NCBI GenBank assembly: GCA_014706295.1
Contig: JACSVZ010000016.1
Span: 6,553,168-6,617,167 of the forward strand
Reading direction: 5' to 3'
Source: Lycocorax pyrrhopterus obiensis
Lineage: Eukaryota; Chordata; Aves; Passeriformes; Paradisaeidae
Length of the DNA: 64,000 bases
The first letter of the stretch is position 1; every line of letters begins with the position of its first letter. This document shows positions 1 to 13,500 of this stretch, piece by piece. The position numbers and the translations under genes were made by a program. Below the pieces are notes generated by a model, which did no database searches, was not told the origin of the DNA, and saw nothing but the letters and a program-made list of their open reading frames with translations.

Positions 1-3000
1 TCCAGAAACTGTCACCTCTGCTGATTTCCTCTCTCCAGGCCTGCCTCTCAGCCTGTGTCTTAAACAACACCTTGTTCACATTGGCACCTTAAGGAGTTAC
101 TCCAAGAAGCAAAAAAGCCCCTCAGTCCCAATAGTGAGGAATGCAGTTTGATTTTTTTTTAATTTAATTTTTTCCTGCACCATCCTACAGGCTGTTGGCT
201 CTTAGCCTAGGAGTTCTGCAATTTTATGGGAGGTCTAGGTGCCCAACTGCTCTAAGTAAGTGTTATCTCCTTGGCTTGAGAAAAGCTCAGCAGCATTCTG
301 GTTTTAAGAATGGCTGTAATTTGAGGGACAGAAAGCCAAATTTAAGTGGCTGTATTTATGTGTGAAACAGAGCTGCCTCAGTTCTCCAGGAGTAGATTTT
401 AGTGGTGAGTGGCTGCCCAAAGAAATCCACAGCTGAGAAGAGGCAGATTCCCAGCACGTATCAATTACCTCAGCCTTGTTCACTTGAGTGGAGCTGCCAG
501 TTTACTGCAGGATTTGCTGCAGGAACCTGGCAGAGAAATAGGGAATATCAGCAAGGACATCAATCACTTGTTGCACAGCAGTTTGCTTGGCATGTGGCCA
601 TTTACTACAAATTGCCCTCAAAAGCTTTACATCTTCTTGGAGCACCGAGCTATTTACTATGTTAAACTTCCTGCACTTTGGTGGCCTGAGAGAATTCCTT
701 CCGTGGGCAATGGATAATGTTCTAGCTGGCAATGCTTTAAGATACATACACATGTATATAAAATCAGGTGTCAAGGGCCAAACAAGGTGAAATTGGGTTC
801 TAGTGTGAAAATGTCAAGTTTTCAGCATTCTTTGCAGCCACAGAAAAGCCAAGAAGCCATGTGGTGCTAGAAGCTTCTTCAGGAAAGACACAAAGAGGGA
901 GAGAGGTGAGTTTCTCCTCTCCAGATTTCTGCTCTATCAGCAATGCCAATCAGATGTCATATCAAAAGGGTTTTCACATCGAACATAAAACTCCGGTTAA
1001 TATTTCAGAACTTTAAATTTCACATCCTCTTTAGCTGTACAAGTCTCCTTACCTGTAACCTGCTTGTGCTTTTGACTTCAAATAGTTGCCAATTTGGAAA
1101 TTTCAGACTGATCCTCTCATGGGTACCATGAACTCAGGAAAAGATAATGAACAAAACAAACACCAGTTCTCAGTCTTCTTTTATCTGAGAAAGTTCAGGT
1201 CTGGCTGTCAATTTGCAGTTTGGTTAATTTTTCTTGCTCTTGGGACCACTTGTCCTTACATTTATTAATATTATTTGGCTTCATATTATTTTCTTCCATG
1301 GCAGCATCTCTTCCATTTTGCATTGTTTACATGAGGACACACATTTCCAGTTTCCCTTTCTCATCAGACATCAGTAGGAGTTTCCATTCAACTCCATCAG
1401 AACAGACCCCCTTGGGAAGGTCTAATCTCAGTCCCTTTTCCGTACAGAGTTTGTCATAATTGGTCATACAGTGAGAGTCAGAGATCGCGGATGAAAAAGG
1501 GCAATATCCAATTTTTGTGTTTGGACACTGTGGAAACTCCAACACTCCAATCATATGATGCTCACAAGGCTTTTTGTATGGGTTTTCTGTATTTTAAAAT
1601 ATTTGAAAATACTGTCTGATTAGCTTTATCCATTAGAAAAACTAACGAAATCAGAAGAAAAACAAACCTTGTTTGCTTTTTTTTTAATAAAGAAACCAAG
1701 TTTCTCTATTTACAGTCTTTGACAAAACTGATATAAACTAGCAAACCAGGGCTTTTTTGAGCTTTAACAGCAAGTTTGGGGGAAGGAAGGTTTCCAGAGA
1801 AGGAATCTGACGTAATTATAAAAATAAATGTCAAAAGAGTTGTGATATGCAGCGACTCTTACAACATACTGGAAAGCCCATTAAATCAGATGTACTCAGG
1901 TAACTCCACTAAGTCCAGGCCTCTTCTTTGTTCCTTCTGGATTCTAGAAATCTTTGGATAAGGAAGTTTTGGAGGACACTTTTCTGTTTTGCTTCATCCC
2001 ACCACAAAGTGGTGACATTATGGTCCCCCTCACCCTCTTACACCTTCCAGCCCCAGCCATCACTTTGCACTCGCTGCTTTCCGACCTTCCCGGGGAGTTT
2101 CTGTGCTTTCCCTCCTCCAGATGATGCTCTCAGCTGCCAAACTGCTGATTTACTTCACTTCTGAGCTCAGAGTGGCCCGGTTTTGTGCCATGAAATGCAG
2201 TTACAGGAAATGTAATTGAGACCATGAACATATCAACTCCGAAGAAAGGACAAAATGGAATTTAGGGAGACAGCTGAAAATAGCCATGGCCATATGGATT
2301 TCATTGGGTGTGTGCAATATGCTGATGCCATCTCTTTTTTGGTAGCAATTATATGCTCTCTGTTTTCAAGTCTTCTAATTCTTGTTTTGCATTTAGCATC
2401 TCAAAGCCATTTTGGAGAAACAAACTCTAAGTATCATTACTGCACAAATTGATAAACTGGGTGTAAACATTTTATAAGCAACATGTTTAGTCTTAGTTTT
2501 TTGTGGTGGGATTTGCTGGAGTTTGGGTTTCTTGCTTTATTTTTTTATGTGAACACATTATTTCACAGCTGCTAGCTTACTGGGTCACAAGTTAATAGCA
2601 TCTCTGCCTGGCACTGAATTTGAGTTATTACTGACTCACATCATGAGTTAGGCCACTGTGGATTTTTTCATTTCTAGCAGTTGTTGTTATAAATGCTGTA
2701 TCATCATTGTGAATATTTCTCTGATCTTATAACATAAAGTTTATTTGATGTATCCTGAATCTGTCTGTTTTCTGATGGAATATCAGCTGTAAGTAACTTG
2801 AAATAGCAATGAGCACCATTTTTAAGGAATGGAGCGTTTAGGATGATAGCTATATTCTTCAACTGACTCTGTGTTTGAATTTCCTGGATTCATAGGAAAA
2901 AATGGAAAATGTTGTCCTCTATATTGGTAACAATGTTTTAAAAGAAGCTTCAGGGATATAACCTGAGTGATCCATTGCTGCCTTGAAGAGGAATTCAAGA

Positions 3001-3226
3001 AGCTCACTGGGATTTCAGCTGTGACTTTCTTGGGTGCTGTCACGAGAGGGGAGATACATTGATTATGTTATCTGCAAGACCAGGTGAAAAGTGTCTTGTG
3101 TGAAGCTGCCATTTCCAGCAAGCATTCAAGGTGTAGGACAGATGCTCATTGAACATAGGAAAAGCATTGGAAGATTTATTAGCATCCTCATGAAATCAGG
3201 ACAGCTGTTCACAGAAACAGTCCTGC

Positions 3227-3270
3227 TTTCTGCAGGAAGCCCTTTCTGCAGGAAGCCCTTTCTGCAGGCT
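3227..3270. repeat. 16-bp short tandem repeat, about 2.6 copies
   Basis: The unit TTTCTGCAGGAAGCCC occurs at 3227-3242 and again without change at 3243-3258. A partial third copy, TTTCTGCAGG, starts at 3259. The unit holds a PstI-type CTGCAG palindrome. The identical copies suggest a recent slippage or duplication event. No function is apparent. Confidence 0.85.
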
Positions 3271-4340
3271 GTTTGCTCCCTGCCAGCAGCACCCTTTGTG
3301 CTACAGGCGATTGTTTCTGCATCTCTCAGAGCTGTGTTTGGTTTGCTCTGTGGCGCGTTCTATAAATCGCACTTTGGCAGGAGACATTGGAGGGTTGCTT
3401 TCTTTAGAGGTAATAACACTTGGCATTGATAGGGCATGTCAGAGAACCACACAGAACTTTGCTGAGCTTCATAACAACCCTCTGGAGCAAGTAAGTATCA
3501 TCACTCCCATTTTTTTAAATATTAATTTTGACCTTTTACTGTATCTTATGGGATGTTCTGTTTAGCCTTCATATTCTGATCTGATTGTGGCTGAGTGGAA
3601 TCCTTGTGTGCTTCACATGGTAAAAACCTCACGTGATGCTTACTGTTCATGCTGCTCCCTGGGGAGTTACAGGCAAAGTGAGATGGCCTTGCCTGCCTGG
3701 AGTTGACTCTGAGGGATCTTTTCTGAATGAGGCTCGAGGCAGAATCCCTTGTCTTCTCTGCTACTCCTTGGTCAGCTGTCAGAAATCTCTCTGTTTAGTT
3801 CCATGTCATTGTCCCTATCCATGTGGAGTTGAGTTCTGCAGCCCAAAGACGTTCTGAACCCAAAGACCAGGTCCTTTACAGCTGGATAAGCCTGAATCTA
3901 TTTGTACCAAGGCTCACGAGACACACAGAGTTGGTACATCTCTCTGTGTTTACAGGGCGAAATGCTGGATGTGAGGTTTTGAGGGCATAGAAACCTGGAA
4001 CACTCAGCTTTGCATTACATGAAATTGTTTCAGAATTTCTTTTATTGAGCTGGAATGTTCCGTATTTTAGTATTTCTAAAGGAAAATATGAAAAACTGTA
4101 GGTATCACAGAGAAGCAATTACCTTTGAACTCAATGCTCTTTTTGCTCAGCTTTGCCTCCTTTTTTTTCTGCTCACCATATTTCACAACATTATGCCCCA
4201 ACTAGTTTAGCATCAAGTGTTTGTGGAAGACAAATGTAGTGTGCATAAAGTCATTAAGACTGAAACATGTGCTTTTAGTACTAAAGAGAAAAGATGTTAC
4301 CATAATTTGATAGTTATTCAAAAGAAATGGAAAGGCTTCT

Positions 4341-4380
4341 AACACAGAATGGTCTAGGCTGTTGAAAAAAGATCTAAGGG
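4341..4380 (-). mobile_element. Possible decayed CR1 3' tail, minus strand
   Basis: The stretch starting CACAGAATGGTCTAGGCTG and continuing to about 4380 resembles the reverse complement of a CR1 3' end, in which CACAGAATGGTTTAGGTTGG is followed by a purine-rich segment. Only about 40 bases resemble CR1, the similarity is judged by eye against the remembered family pattern, and the downstream sequence is not recognisable. It could be a chance match. Confidence 0.3.
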
Positions 4381-7228
4381 TAATTTTTGTTTCACTACTA
4401 AAAAGAGTTCATGATAATGAGGCTGACATTTGCCAGTTGTTCTTCTCTATTTTTTACTCAGAAGGAATCCTAACTAGCCTTATGGCTGTAGTTATGGATA
4501 AGGTCATTTCTGCTTCATTCTTTTTTTGCTTCTTTGCTTCACGGTGGATTTGAAATGGAGTTTGGTTTGTTTTAACAGTTGCTACTCATTGCTTCCAAAA
4601 GTGACTGACTTCTTACAACACAGGGGCTTGCATTTCATTTCAAATGGGGTGTGTGTGTTTTTGTGAGCATGGGGCAGGAGGGTGAGCAACTGAACCTCAT
4701 TGTATGGGGCAAATTATGCTTATACATAGCGTGAATCACATGGTCTGTGTGTAAATAATGGAGTTACAAGCTGGCTGTGTTTCCTGACAGGGAAGGGCAG
4801 TCTGAAGCTGACAGTGTATTCTTTATTCTCATCCCGATGTTTGCAGGACAGGGCCTGTGCTCTGCAGCACTCTGGTGTGCACAGGCAGCACTAGGTTTGG
4901 AGACAGGTCTTTGGTCTATGTGCCTGTAACATGATGCAAGTGGAACATGGGTCCTTGAGTTTGTAGGGAAAGCAGAGCATTTTCCTGCTTTGGGCCTGAA
5001 ACATTTCTGATTCCGTTTTTTTGAATGTAGTTCAGGATACTGGCAGTTCCCCCCATCCTTCCAATGGCTGGCAAATTCAAGCAGATGAGTACTTTTTCTT
5101 TGTTTGCTGGCTGATGTTTTCAGAATGGACATAAAAGACTGAAGTCTTTATTCTGGTACTCCTCAGTTAGAAACATTCCCCTTGTTCCACCACTTTCCAA
5201 ATCTGCACTATCACTAAACAGAGATTTGGTAGTTGGTTGCATGTGAATAAATTATGATCAGTTATGTTTAATTATGAATGGGGATGTGTATGTAAGGGAA
5301 CAGAAGACATCTAAAGGAAATATGACATACACAAGGGATAGGAAATAAAAGAAACATTCCTTAGTGCTAAAAGCCATAAACTGTCAGGCATTTCAGTGAT
5401 TTGTCACCTCTGCATTAACCACTGACTCAAGCTATTAATGATAAAAGCAGATAATTACAGTGCCATCCTCTAACAAAGAAGATGTTATAGCTGGGTAAAT
5501 AACAGGCCCTATAAATTTGTCTTAAATTTGTGTTTGCACAGCAGACAGCATTTGGTAAGCTCCTGTTAGCTCTGGAGATGTTTGGGAAAGGGAACTTTTT
5601 CTTTTGTGTGTTTTATGTTGTAATATCAGGGAAAGAAACAAAAGGTAAAAAAAACCCCCAGATTGTATGACAGGTTTTAAAGTGTCTACTGCAGAGGGAT
5701 GAAGCCAAAATGGCCTTCTCAAAGCCAAAGGCAAGTCTGTGGGATTGCTACAGAGCTTGCAATAGTCGAGCTGCATTTTCTTCCAGGGAAGTGAAGTATG
5801 GCTGTGCATTTTTATAGTCACACTGATATTCTCTACGCTTCATTCCTTATTCTTTTCCTGGCAGCAACAAAGTACTGGCTGGTGTGTGACACAAAAGTGG
5901 GGAGCGTGTAGTGAGAGCGTCCTACTGAAGTTGTTCTTGTGGCCACAGCCACATTGAGACAAGGTTATCAGTGACAGCAAACACCAGCCTAGTGTGGGTA
6001 AACTGAGTTATTCTTGCTACAGAAGCTGTCCAATTAGAGATACCTGAAACCTCCTGCCAAGGAAAAGTGGTGGCTGCAGCTGTGCTGCTTCCTCACATCT
6101 TGGGCTCTGCTGGGCCTTCAGGCTGCACAGTAGCGACTGTGGTATGACTTGAACAAACAAAACATCACAGAAGGATAGGCTGGAGGCAAAGCCCTGGGGA
6201 ATGTTTCGTTTGTGGCTCAGGAGGTACAGCCTCTGCTGTCTGTGCTGGCTGTGGAAATAACTCACTCTTGGTAGCACTGAGCAGTGGGATGTGACAGTCC
6301 CCACGCTCACCCAGCTCCCCAGACAACAAGGGAGAAGGTATACTTCTTACAGGAAAGGCATTTCCTGTAATAAATATGGGCAGGAAAAAGATGATGAGAA
6401 TAGACGAGTTTTCTGATTCTAATTAGTGCTTCACACTGAGAATATTGTGAGCATAAAACATCTTGCAGAATAAAAAATCATCAGGACAACAGCAGTCATC
6501 AGTTCAAGTAATAAAAAGGCACTTAGGTATTAAAAAAAGAATCTAGAAATAGACTTATTTAATGGGGCTTTTTTTCCTAGAGAAAGTTTAGCATTTCCTG
6601 CTGTACTGATGTTTATGTGAGATAAATATAAAGTATTATCAGTTGAACAGCGTTAGTTGCCACTGAAAGCTTCTATCTCCTTCAGCTGAATCTGCTTACC
6701 ATGAGCAAAGTAACTGAGTGATGCACTTGCTTAGATTCCAATTCAATTTAGGGAAAGGGTAGAAATGAAATTGCTCTTGGCCTTGATTAGTGTTGAAAAT
6801 ATTGATCAAATGGCTTATCTACCAAAAATGAAAGGCTTGTGAGTGTTCTTTGAAGATAGAGCATTGGTAAGGATCTGAGGGGATGATTCTAATAAGTTGT
6901 TATCAAGGGATTTTTTTTTTGTATGGAGACCAGTGTTTGCTTGAAAATGCTTTACTTAAAAAAAAAAAAAAAAGTATATATTTCTGAAGTGTTGCTTCTC
7001 TTGTGTATGCACACATGTGTATGTGCTTGTCTCTGTGTGTTAGTTGGTAGAGCCCATTCAAGGTATAGATTGTCTAAGAAGGGCTTGTGGCCACCCAGTC
7101 CTGAAGTTGAAGGTGTCTTGGCCCAGCCTTGGAGGCAGCCCCTGGTAAAGTGCTGTGCCACAGGGAGCTGCCACTGAGCTGGGGAGGACTCGAGGGCAGC
7201 ACTGCTGCAGCAGCACCGCCAAAGTCTG

Positions 7229-7510
7229 CCCAAAGGGGTGACAGGAGGCAGTTCTGGAAGCGCAGTGCCTGCCCTGGTGCTGTGTCCAAAGGGGTGACAG
7301 GAGGCAGTTCTGGAAGCGCAGTGCCCGCCCTGGTGCTGTGTCCAAAGGGGTGACAGGAGGCAGTTCTGGAAGCGTAGTGCCCGCCCTGGTGCTGTGTGTC
7401 CAAAGGGGTGACAGGAGGCAGTTCTGGAAGTGCAGTGCCTGCCCTGGTGCTGTGTCCAAAGGGGTGACAGGAGGCAGTTCTGGAAGCGCCGTGCCTGCCC
7501 CGGTGCCGTT
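7229..7510. repeat. 56-bp GC-rich minisatellite, five copies
   Basis: Five head-to-tail copies of a unit starting CCAAAGGGGTGACAGGAGGC begin at 7230, 7286, 7342, 7400 and 7456. Four spacings follow: 56, 56, 58 and 56 bases. The 58-base spacing comes from an extra GT at the unit junction near 7396. Copies differ at only a few sites, including TG/CG alternatives that fit CpG decay (for example GTGCCTGCCC against GTGCCCGCCC). The last copy diverges at its end. Because 56 is not a multiple of three and the unit lacks stops in all minus frames, three overlapping 170-206 codon open frames cross it on the minus strand. I read those as an artefact of the repeat and not as genes. Confidence 0.95.
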
Positions 7511-10500
7511 TGCTGCTGCCCAGCTGCAGTACCTGCCTGTGTGGCCGCTTCCTTCTGACAAACACTCCACATGGCTTGCTTAAAAAATTGCCCCCAAATA
7601 TTTTTCCCCTCACTGTTTTTATCTGAACAGTTCCTTCCAACTTCTCTCCCTATGGTGGAATTTCTGGTCTCTCTCCTCCTTTGCTCCTTATGCTGTTGCT
7701 TCTTGTCACTGTTTTCCTGCCTTCCTCTCTCTCTCTCCTGCTGATCCCACTGTGTATCTGTTTTTTGGCTGTGCTGATTGCATTTCCTTTTTTTTGTTCT
7801 TGTTGGCCTTTACTGCAATAAGCACAACACTGATAGTTTCTTTGTTGACATATGTGGGATGAGATATGACAATACATTATTTCACTGAAGATTTTCCTCA
7901 AAGGATTATCCCTCCAGGGTGAAATGATTGTTTCCTCTGTTTCAGATTAACCATGCTAGGAAGGAAATATTTCATGCTTCATTACTACCATTAATCTTCC
8001 AAGGTGCCCCTCTGAATGAAAATCCATTGTTTTCTTTAACAGAGAGGGACACCAATACAAGTTATCCTGTGTAATTATACTTCTAACAGATGTATCTGTC
8101 AGGTTGCTCAGTGTTTGATAACATAACATCATTGAATATTACATTGCAATGTAAAACGCATTCTCAACTGGGTATGCAGACCTGCAGTTTTTCTCTTAAC
8201 TCTAATAAAATGTGATGGTACTTAATCTGCTGTAGTGCACAGGGAAGTGTATTTGCCTTGCAAGACCGTAGGAGACTCGCCTTCGATGCTGTGGCAGGAA
8301 CACCCAAGGTAATGGAATGAGACTGAAGAGCAGGAGAGGGAGGTGGAGTTCAGAACCCTTTGGACTTGGGAGCAAAAATCCCCTTTTCAGTGGAGGTAGG
8401 ATCAGGATCATTCCAGTGTTACCTCTGGGTTTGCTCTCTAGTTGTTGTTGTGTGTAATGGTGACCTGCAGTGAGAGAGGCCGTTTCGCTGGACGCAATCG
8501 GAGACCTTATGCTCTTCATGCATCATGCCCCTTCAGGACTCATTGCCTCTGGAAGGCAGCACCTCATGTTCTGCAGCAAAAGAAATAGTAATTTGCAGAT
8601 GCTGCTTGTTCATTTCTTTAGGTACCCAAGTAGTTCTGTGAAGGCTTTGCGTGAATTAATGTGTAGGATGTGCCAAACCCATTGTATTGCTCACTATGAT
8701 TTATAATTTCATCCTTTTCTTTTCCAGCCAAGAATACTCAGGTGTAGGAGAGCACTGTAAGGCAGAGGAGCTCTGGAGGCAATAAGCCAGTGTGTTTGAT
8801 TAGCTGTGTGTGCTGTCCTGTGAGGATTGCACGGTCTTGTCACTCCTGCTGCATCTTCTAGGCTTTTGTGTTATTTATTGCCCATAAAGCAAATCAAAAT
8901 ACTCCTTTGCCACTGACATAGAAGGGAGGGCTTTGAACTAAGTGCTTTGCATCTTACAGCTTTCCTTGTGATACGTTTTGAGATTTCTAAATGCTTACAC
9001 AGGAATTGTCACACTGAGTTTTTACAGTGCTTAGCAACTTTCAAGCTGATCTAAGGACTGCTAAATAATAATTATATCATTCCTTTCTCTTCTGTTCTCT
9101 TTCTGTTCCTTTTGCTCCCACATGTACCCATCATGCTCCTACAGTTTCCAAGTCAAATATTAATATGCTCACACATACTGGAATTAAGTTTGCCTGTACT
9201 TAATTTAGTTTCATTATGTATTACAGCTTAGCTAACATGCCATTAGCAGGCACTGAAGTCTTTTCTGCATCACAACTGCCTCAGCCTCTGCTCCCAGCCA
9301 GCTCAGGATTCTCCTCCTTTTTCTTCCTATGAGTGGAGGCAGCAGATTGGGGAGCACAGAATGGATCCCTGCTCTCATGTTCCATGTACTGACCCTCGCA
9401 GTACCTGGAAGAAGTGGGCAATATCTTTGAAATGCTGTGATAAAGCTTTCTCAAAATATGCAGAATTTAAGCTCCAGATTCTTTTCAGGAACTCCAAAAC
9501 AGAGATGTTATTAAGACTTTTAAAAATACAGCTATGAGAACATATTTTAAGATGTTCTTAACGATAGGAATCCCTACTTTTATTTAGAAAGACAGATTTG
9601 TATTTCTAAGCAAATGCTTTTTCTGAAGCTATTTGCAGCGATTGTGTTTTACTCCTTGGAACCAGAGGTTTACACATCTGCAGGTTTATCACACTGCTTG
9701 AAATGGCTATGACTATAATAAACTATGAAAAAATTAAACTTGAAGATTATTTTGACAAATTGGTTAGACTCCTGCTTCCTCTACTCTGCACACTCAGGGC
9801 AATGGATTCTGTTGCTCATGGAGAGATGAATTTTAAATTAGTGTGAATACCTGGGTTCATAAGGAACTGTGCATCAAATTTAAATCTCAGCTGGAAAGCA
9901 AAATGCAAGTTAGTAATTTTTGTCTCTGATATCAAAAAGATTTTAATCCCTTTCAAGTATCTTTCTTTTCCTGTATTTAGAAAGAAGGTTACCTTTTCCA
10001 AGTCTTTTGAGACAGGTTAACATAAGTTACTGTGAAAAGGGAAAAATCCCACTGATTATTTTTATTTTTCAATATATCCAGCTCTTCTCTCCAGTAGTGG
10101 TCTCATAGCACAAAGCAAAATCTGGAGATCCTTAAGAGGCTTGAATGTAAATAATGGTTTCTAATAATGACTACAGGATTGTCTTTATTGGAGTTTTAAT
10201 GGGGATCAATGAGGTTACACTGGGGAATACAAATTAAGAAGGGAAATTCAGGAAATTTACTCTTTCAGTCTATAGGACAGTTAGAGAAGATGAGGAATCC
10301 TGCACTGTCAGTCAAGAGCCCAGCACTGAGAAAAGGGAAGATCGTATCTGCTCAAGTCTCTGCTTTCCTTTTGGTAGACAGAATTCCCATTGATTTCAGG
10401 GCATTTTGCCCACAGCATCAAAGTGCATCTCTAGATCAGTCTAGTCTTGGGGTTGAGGGCATTTCCACTGGGAAAGTAAGAAAGATATTTTTCTCTTCCA

Positions 10501-13500
10501 GTGCTTAGTATTTGCAATCATGGAATTAGTTTCTGCCTGGCTTTGTGAACTTGCTCATGATTTCTCAAGGTAGATGTGAGGTTTGGCTGTGCCTGAAAGT
10601 AGGGTAGCGCTACACTCTGTCCCAATGGAAAAGAAAAGCCATAAAATGTTACTGCTGGAGAGTTCTCATTCCATGGCCCCCAACACATACTCTGCCCACA
10701 GATTGTGGAGACAGAGTCTGTTCTTTTGCAATCTCCGAATCTAATGGAAGCTCCAGGATGGTCCTGAACTCCTACTCTACTACACAGAAAGTAAAGTGTT
10801 ATTTTGTTGTTTGGAAAGGTTGAGGAAAAGACTAAGAAAGAAAATTCTCATCTTTCTCACCCAAGACAAAATACTCAGGCCTTCCAGTGACAATTGCAGA
10901 AAACATTGCCTGGGGCTGTAACATAAAGAGCAGAGTGGAAAGCCCCAGCACTGTTGCAAGACTGATGTGATCATTGTTGTTGCTGCTGGAGAACTCTGCT
11001 GGTGTGTTTTACAGCAATATTTTAAAAAATATTTTCCCCTTTATTTATTTAAAATGAACGTTCTTTTATGTAAAAAATAAGGTCTGTGAATTCAAGGAAT
11101 TCGAGTCTTCTGTTCAAGTCTAAACTTAGTCCTTACTGCATTTATTTAATTTTCATATGTCCTTCTGAGTAGAATGAGCTCCTTTGTTATGCAAACTCTT
11201 CCACACTTTGTTCTTATACTGAAGTTCCTGGGCAGTATCACCTGTATGCTGCATATTTGACAGGAATACAAATAAACTGAAAGAACTACAAGTATTCCTT
11301 CTTCTCGAGGTAATTTCTAAATACATTAATTCAAAAATGGAAAATGGAAAGAAGGCATTTAAATTATTTCATGTAGCTTGGTTTAGGATATTCCTTTGCA
11401 ATCATTTTAGATTTGTAACACCTGTATTTTATTTCAAAGAAAGTTGACTCTGGGTGATCATATTAACCAAAATTAAAGCAGAGAGAATAAAAATGTGCTT
11501 GTGACATCCCTGCAGCATAAAAGTCTAATGTTGCCACATGGACAAGTTTAATGTGAAATTGAAATCTTTTGTCAAAGCCCTGAATAAAGTCACTCATTAA
11601 TTATCATCAGTTCAACTCTTTTAGAATGGCAGATTTGGAGATCCCAAGGCAGCACAAACATTAAGCTAGTTTTTATTAGGTAATCCTTATATTGTTTTTA
11701 CATTGTTACGCAGAGACACTGTGGCATAACAAAATGTGGTATGTTGCATGTTTGCCTCTTTTTTTACCTAATTTCAGGCTTTCTTCTTTCTCCCATTCCT
11801 TTAATTTCCTGGTAATTGTGCCTGTGAGCCCATTACCTGCCTCTCTGAGTGCCCAGGAGGGTTATCCTTGTGACAAGACTGTAGCTCTCACCTTCCATGG
11901 GCCTGTGGAGATTACCAAATGCAAATCTGTACCTTCAAAACACTTGCTGAAAATGGCAAAAATAGCAGTTCCTTCTCTTCACCCACATGGCATTGTCTAA
12001 CAGCACAATCCATCTCGTGCTGGTATTAATAGCAGCTCACGGGGATTTTAATGGAAGCAGATGCTGTGTGGATAGCAGGGAATGGGCTCAGCTGAGCTAA
12101 CTGGGCAGCAAAGTCCTGAGGGTGGCAGCTGCTGCCTTTGGCCGTGCTGAGGGGACAGGGCCCGGCTGGGGGACAGCAGAGCACGGCCCTTTTCAGTGCC
12201 CTGTGAGCAAAGCACAAAGCTGGGCCCCATTCCGAGTGGGAATTCCTGCTCCTGCTGCCTCCAGGAAAGCAGAGTGTGACAGTGGCACTGCCCAGGGAAG
12301 CAGCAGCCAAGGCTGCTCGTGGTGGCAGCAGTGTCCTCCCCTCTCTGGTGTCAGCTAAAGTGGCTTTTGCTACCATTGTGCACGAAAGATTCTGCCCTGA
12401 GCTTTTGGCAAGTCTGAAACTGCTGTTAGAAAATCTGGCAGAACTTGTCTTTTAAAAGACAAAACCAAAACACCACCCAAGGAAAAGAGAGAAAAAGGAT
12501 TGCTCACAGCCTGTCTTGTCCATCTACCTACCAGTACCTAGGGTTGTTAGACAGGGCAGGTTTAGACCATGATTTTCATCAGTGGCACCTATCTAAACCA
12601 TATGGATTTGACTGAAAACTCTGGTCCCTCAATGTTTATTTACCAAGCTTTCCACTTCCCAGATTATGCAGATAATGGTTTGCACTGGGGACTAAGAAAT
12701 TAATCCTTTTCTTGATAAGTCTGAAAGCTAAGAGCTGTGATTAACAAAATGACTAATGGAGTATCTCTAATGATTTGTTTTATTTTTTTTAAAGAAAAAG
12801 TAATAATTGAGAAAAGAAATGCAAAAATCATACAGAACAGAAATTTCTGCCTTTTCACTAGTGTGAACTTTCTCATGATGCCTTTCCTGGAATGTTGGGG
12901 GTTTTTTTGAGGTATGTGACTTTTGAAGAGGCAGGGAAGCTTGACCAAATAACTAAATCACCTTAACATTTTCATGATTGGGAAGGATCTGCACAGAAAT
13001 CATGTGCTTCATAGCAATTTGGTGGCTTTAAGGTCACACCAAATCATTTGTAGTCATTAAGCTGACCTAAGCTACTACTCTCAGCTTCCAGTCAGTTGGC
13101 CCTTTTTCTGAAATGCAGCTGGCCTCACATTAGAGGTGCTGGTTGTTGGCAAGTTCATCAATTTTGTTGGTAGTCTATTCCAAAAGGTAATGAATTATTT
13201 AAGAAAAAGATTCCATTAGAAGTGTCAGCTTTTGGTGTGTTTATTTTTTCTCATTTTGTTGCCTGAATTAAATGGCCCCATAATTTACAAATTCTACTGT
13301 TCTATTTAAAGTATTCTACTTTAACTGGTTCCTGACTTCCTTAACGTGTTTTGCCAAAATACATAGGTTGAATTTCCTGCTTGAGGTGTGTGCAAAGCAT
13401 ATTTTTCAGGTCTCTGGACATCTCTGTAGCTTTTTCAAAGTCCCTCTGCAGTTTTCCCATGGTTTTTCCTGGCATGGATATGAGTACTGAAACACCCGTG

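Larger units (their letters stand above)
1..7228. other. Non-coding flank, no gene recognised
   Basis: AT-leaning, CpG-poor sequence with many short homopolymer runs. Open frames on both strands are at most about 120 codons, scattered and mutually overlapping. None shows a recognisable domain, and none is joined to another by convincing splice signals. Apart from a 16-bp tandem repeat near 3.23 kb and a doubtful CR1 remnant near 4.34 kb, I see nothing I can name. This is inferred to be intergenic DNA upstream of the CpG-island promoter at 29.3 kb, although an intron or 3' flank of another gene cannot be excluded. Confidence 0.6.

Noticed and set aside
6952..7640. Three overlapping minus-strand open frames of 170-206 codons
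   Set aside because: They are generated by the 56-bp minisatellite, whose unit lacks stops in all minus frames; the repeating peptide is the unit read in shifting frames.
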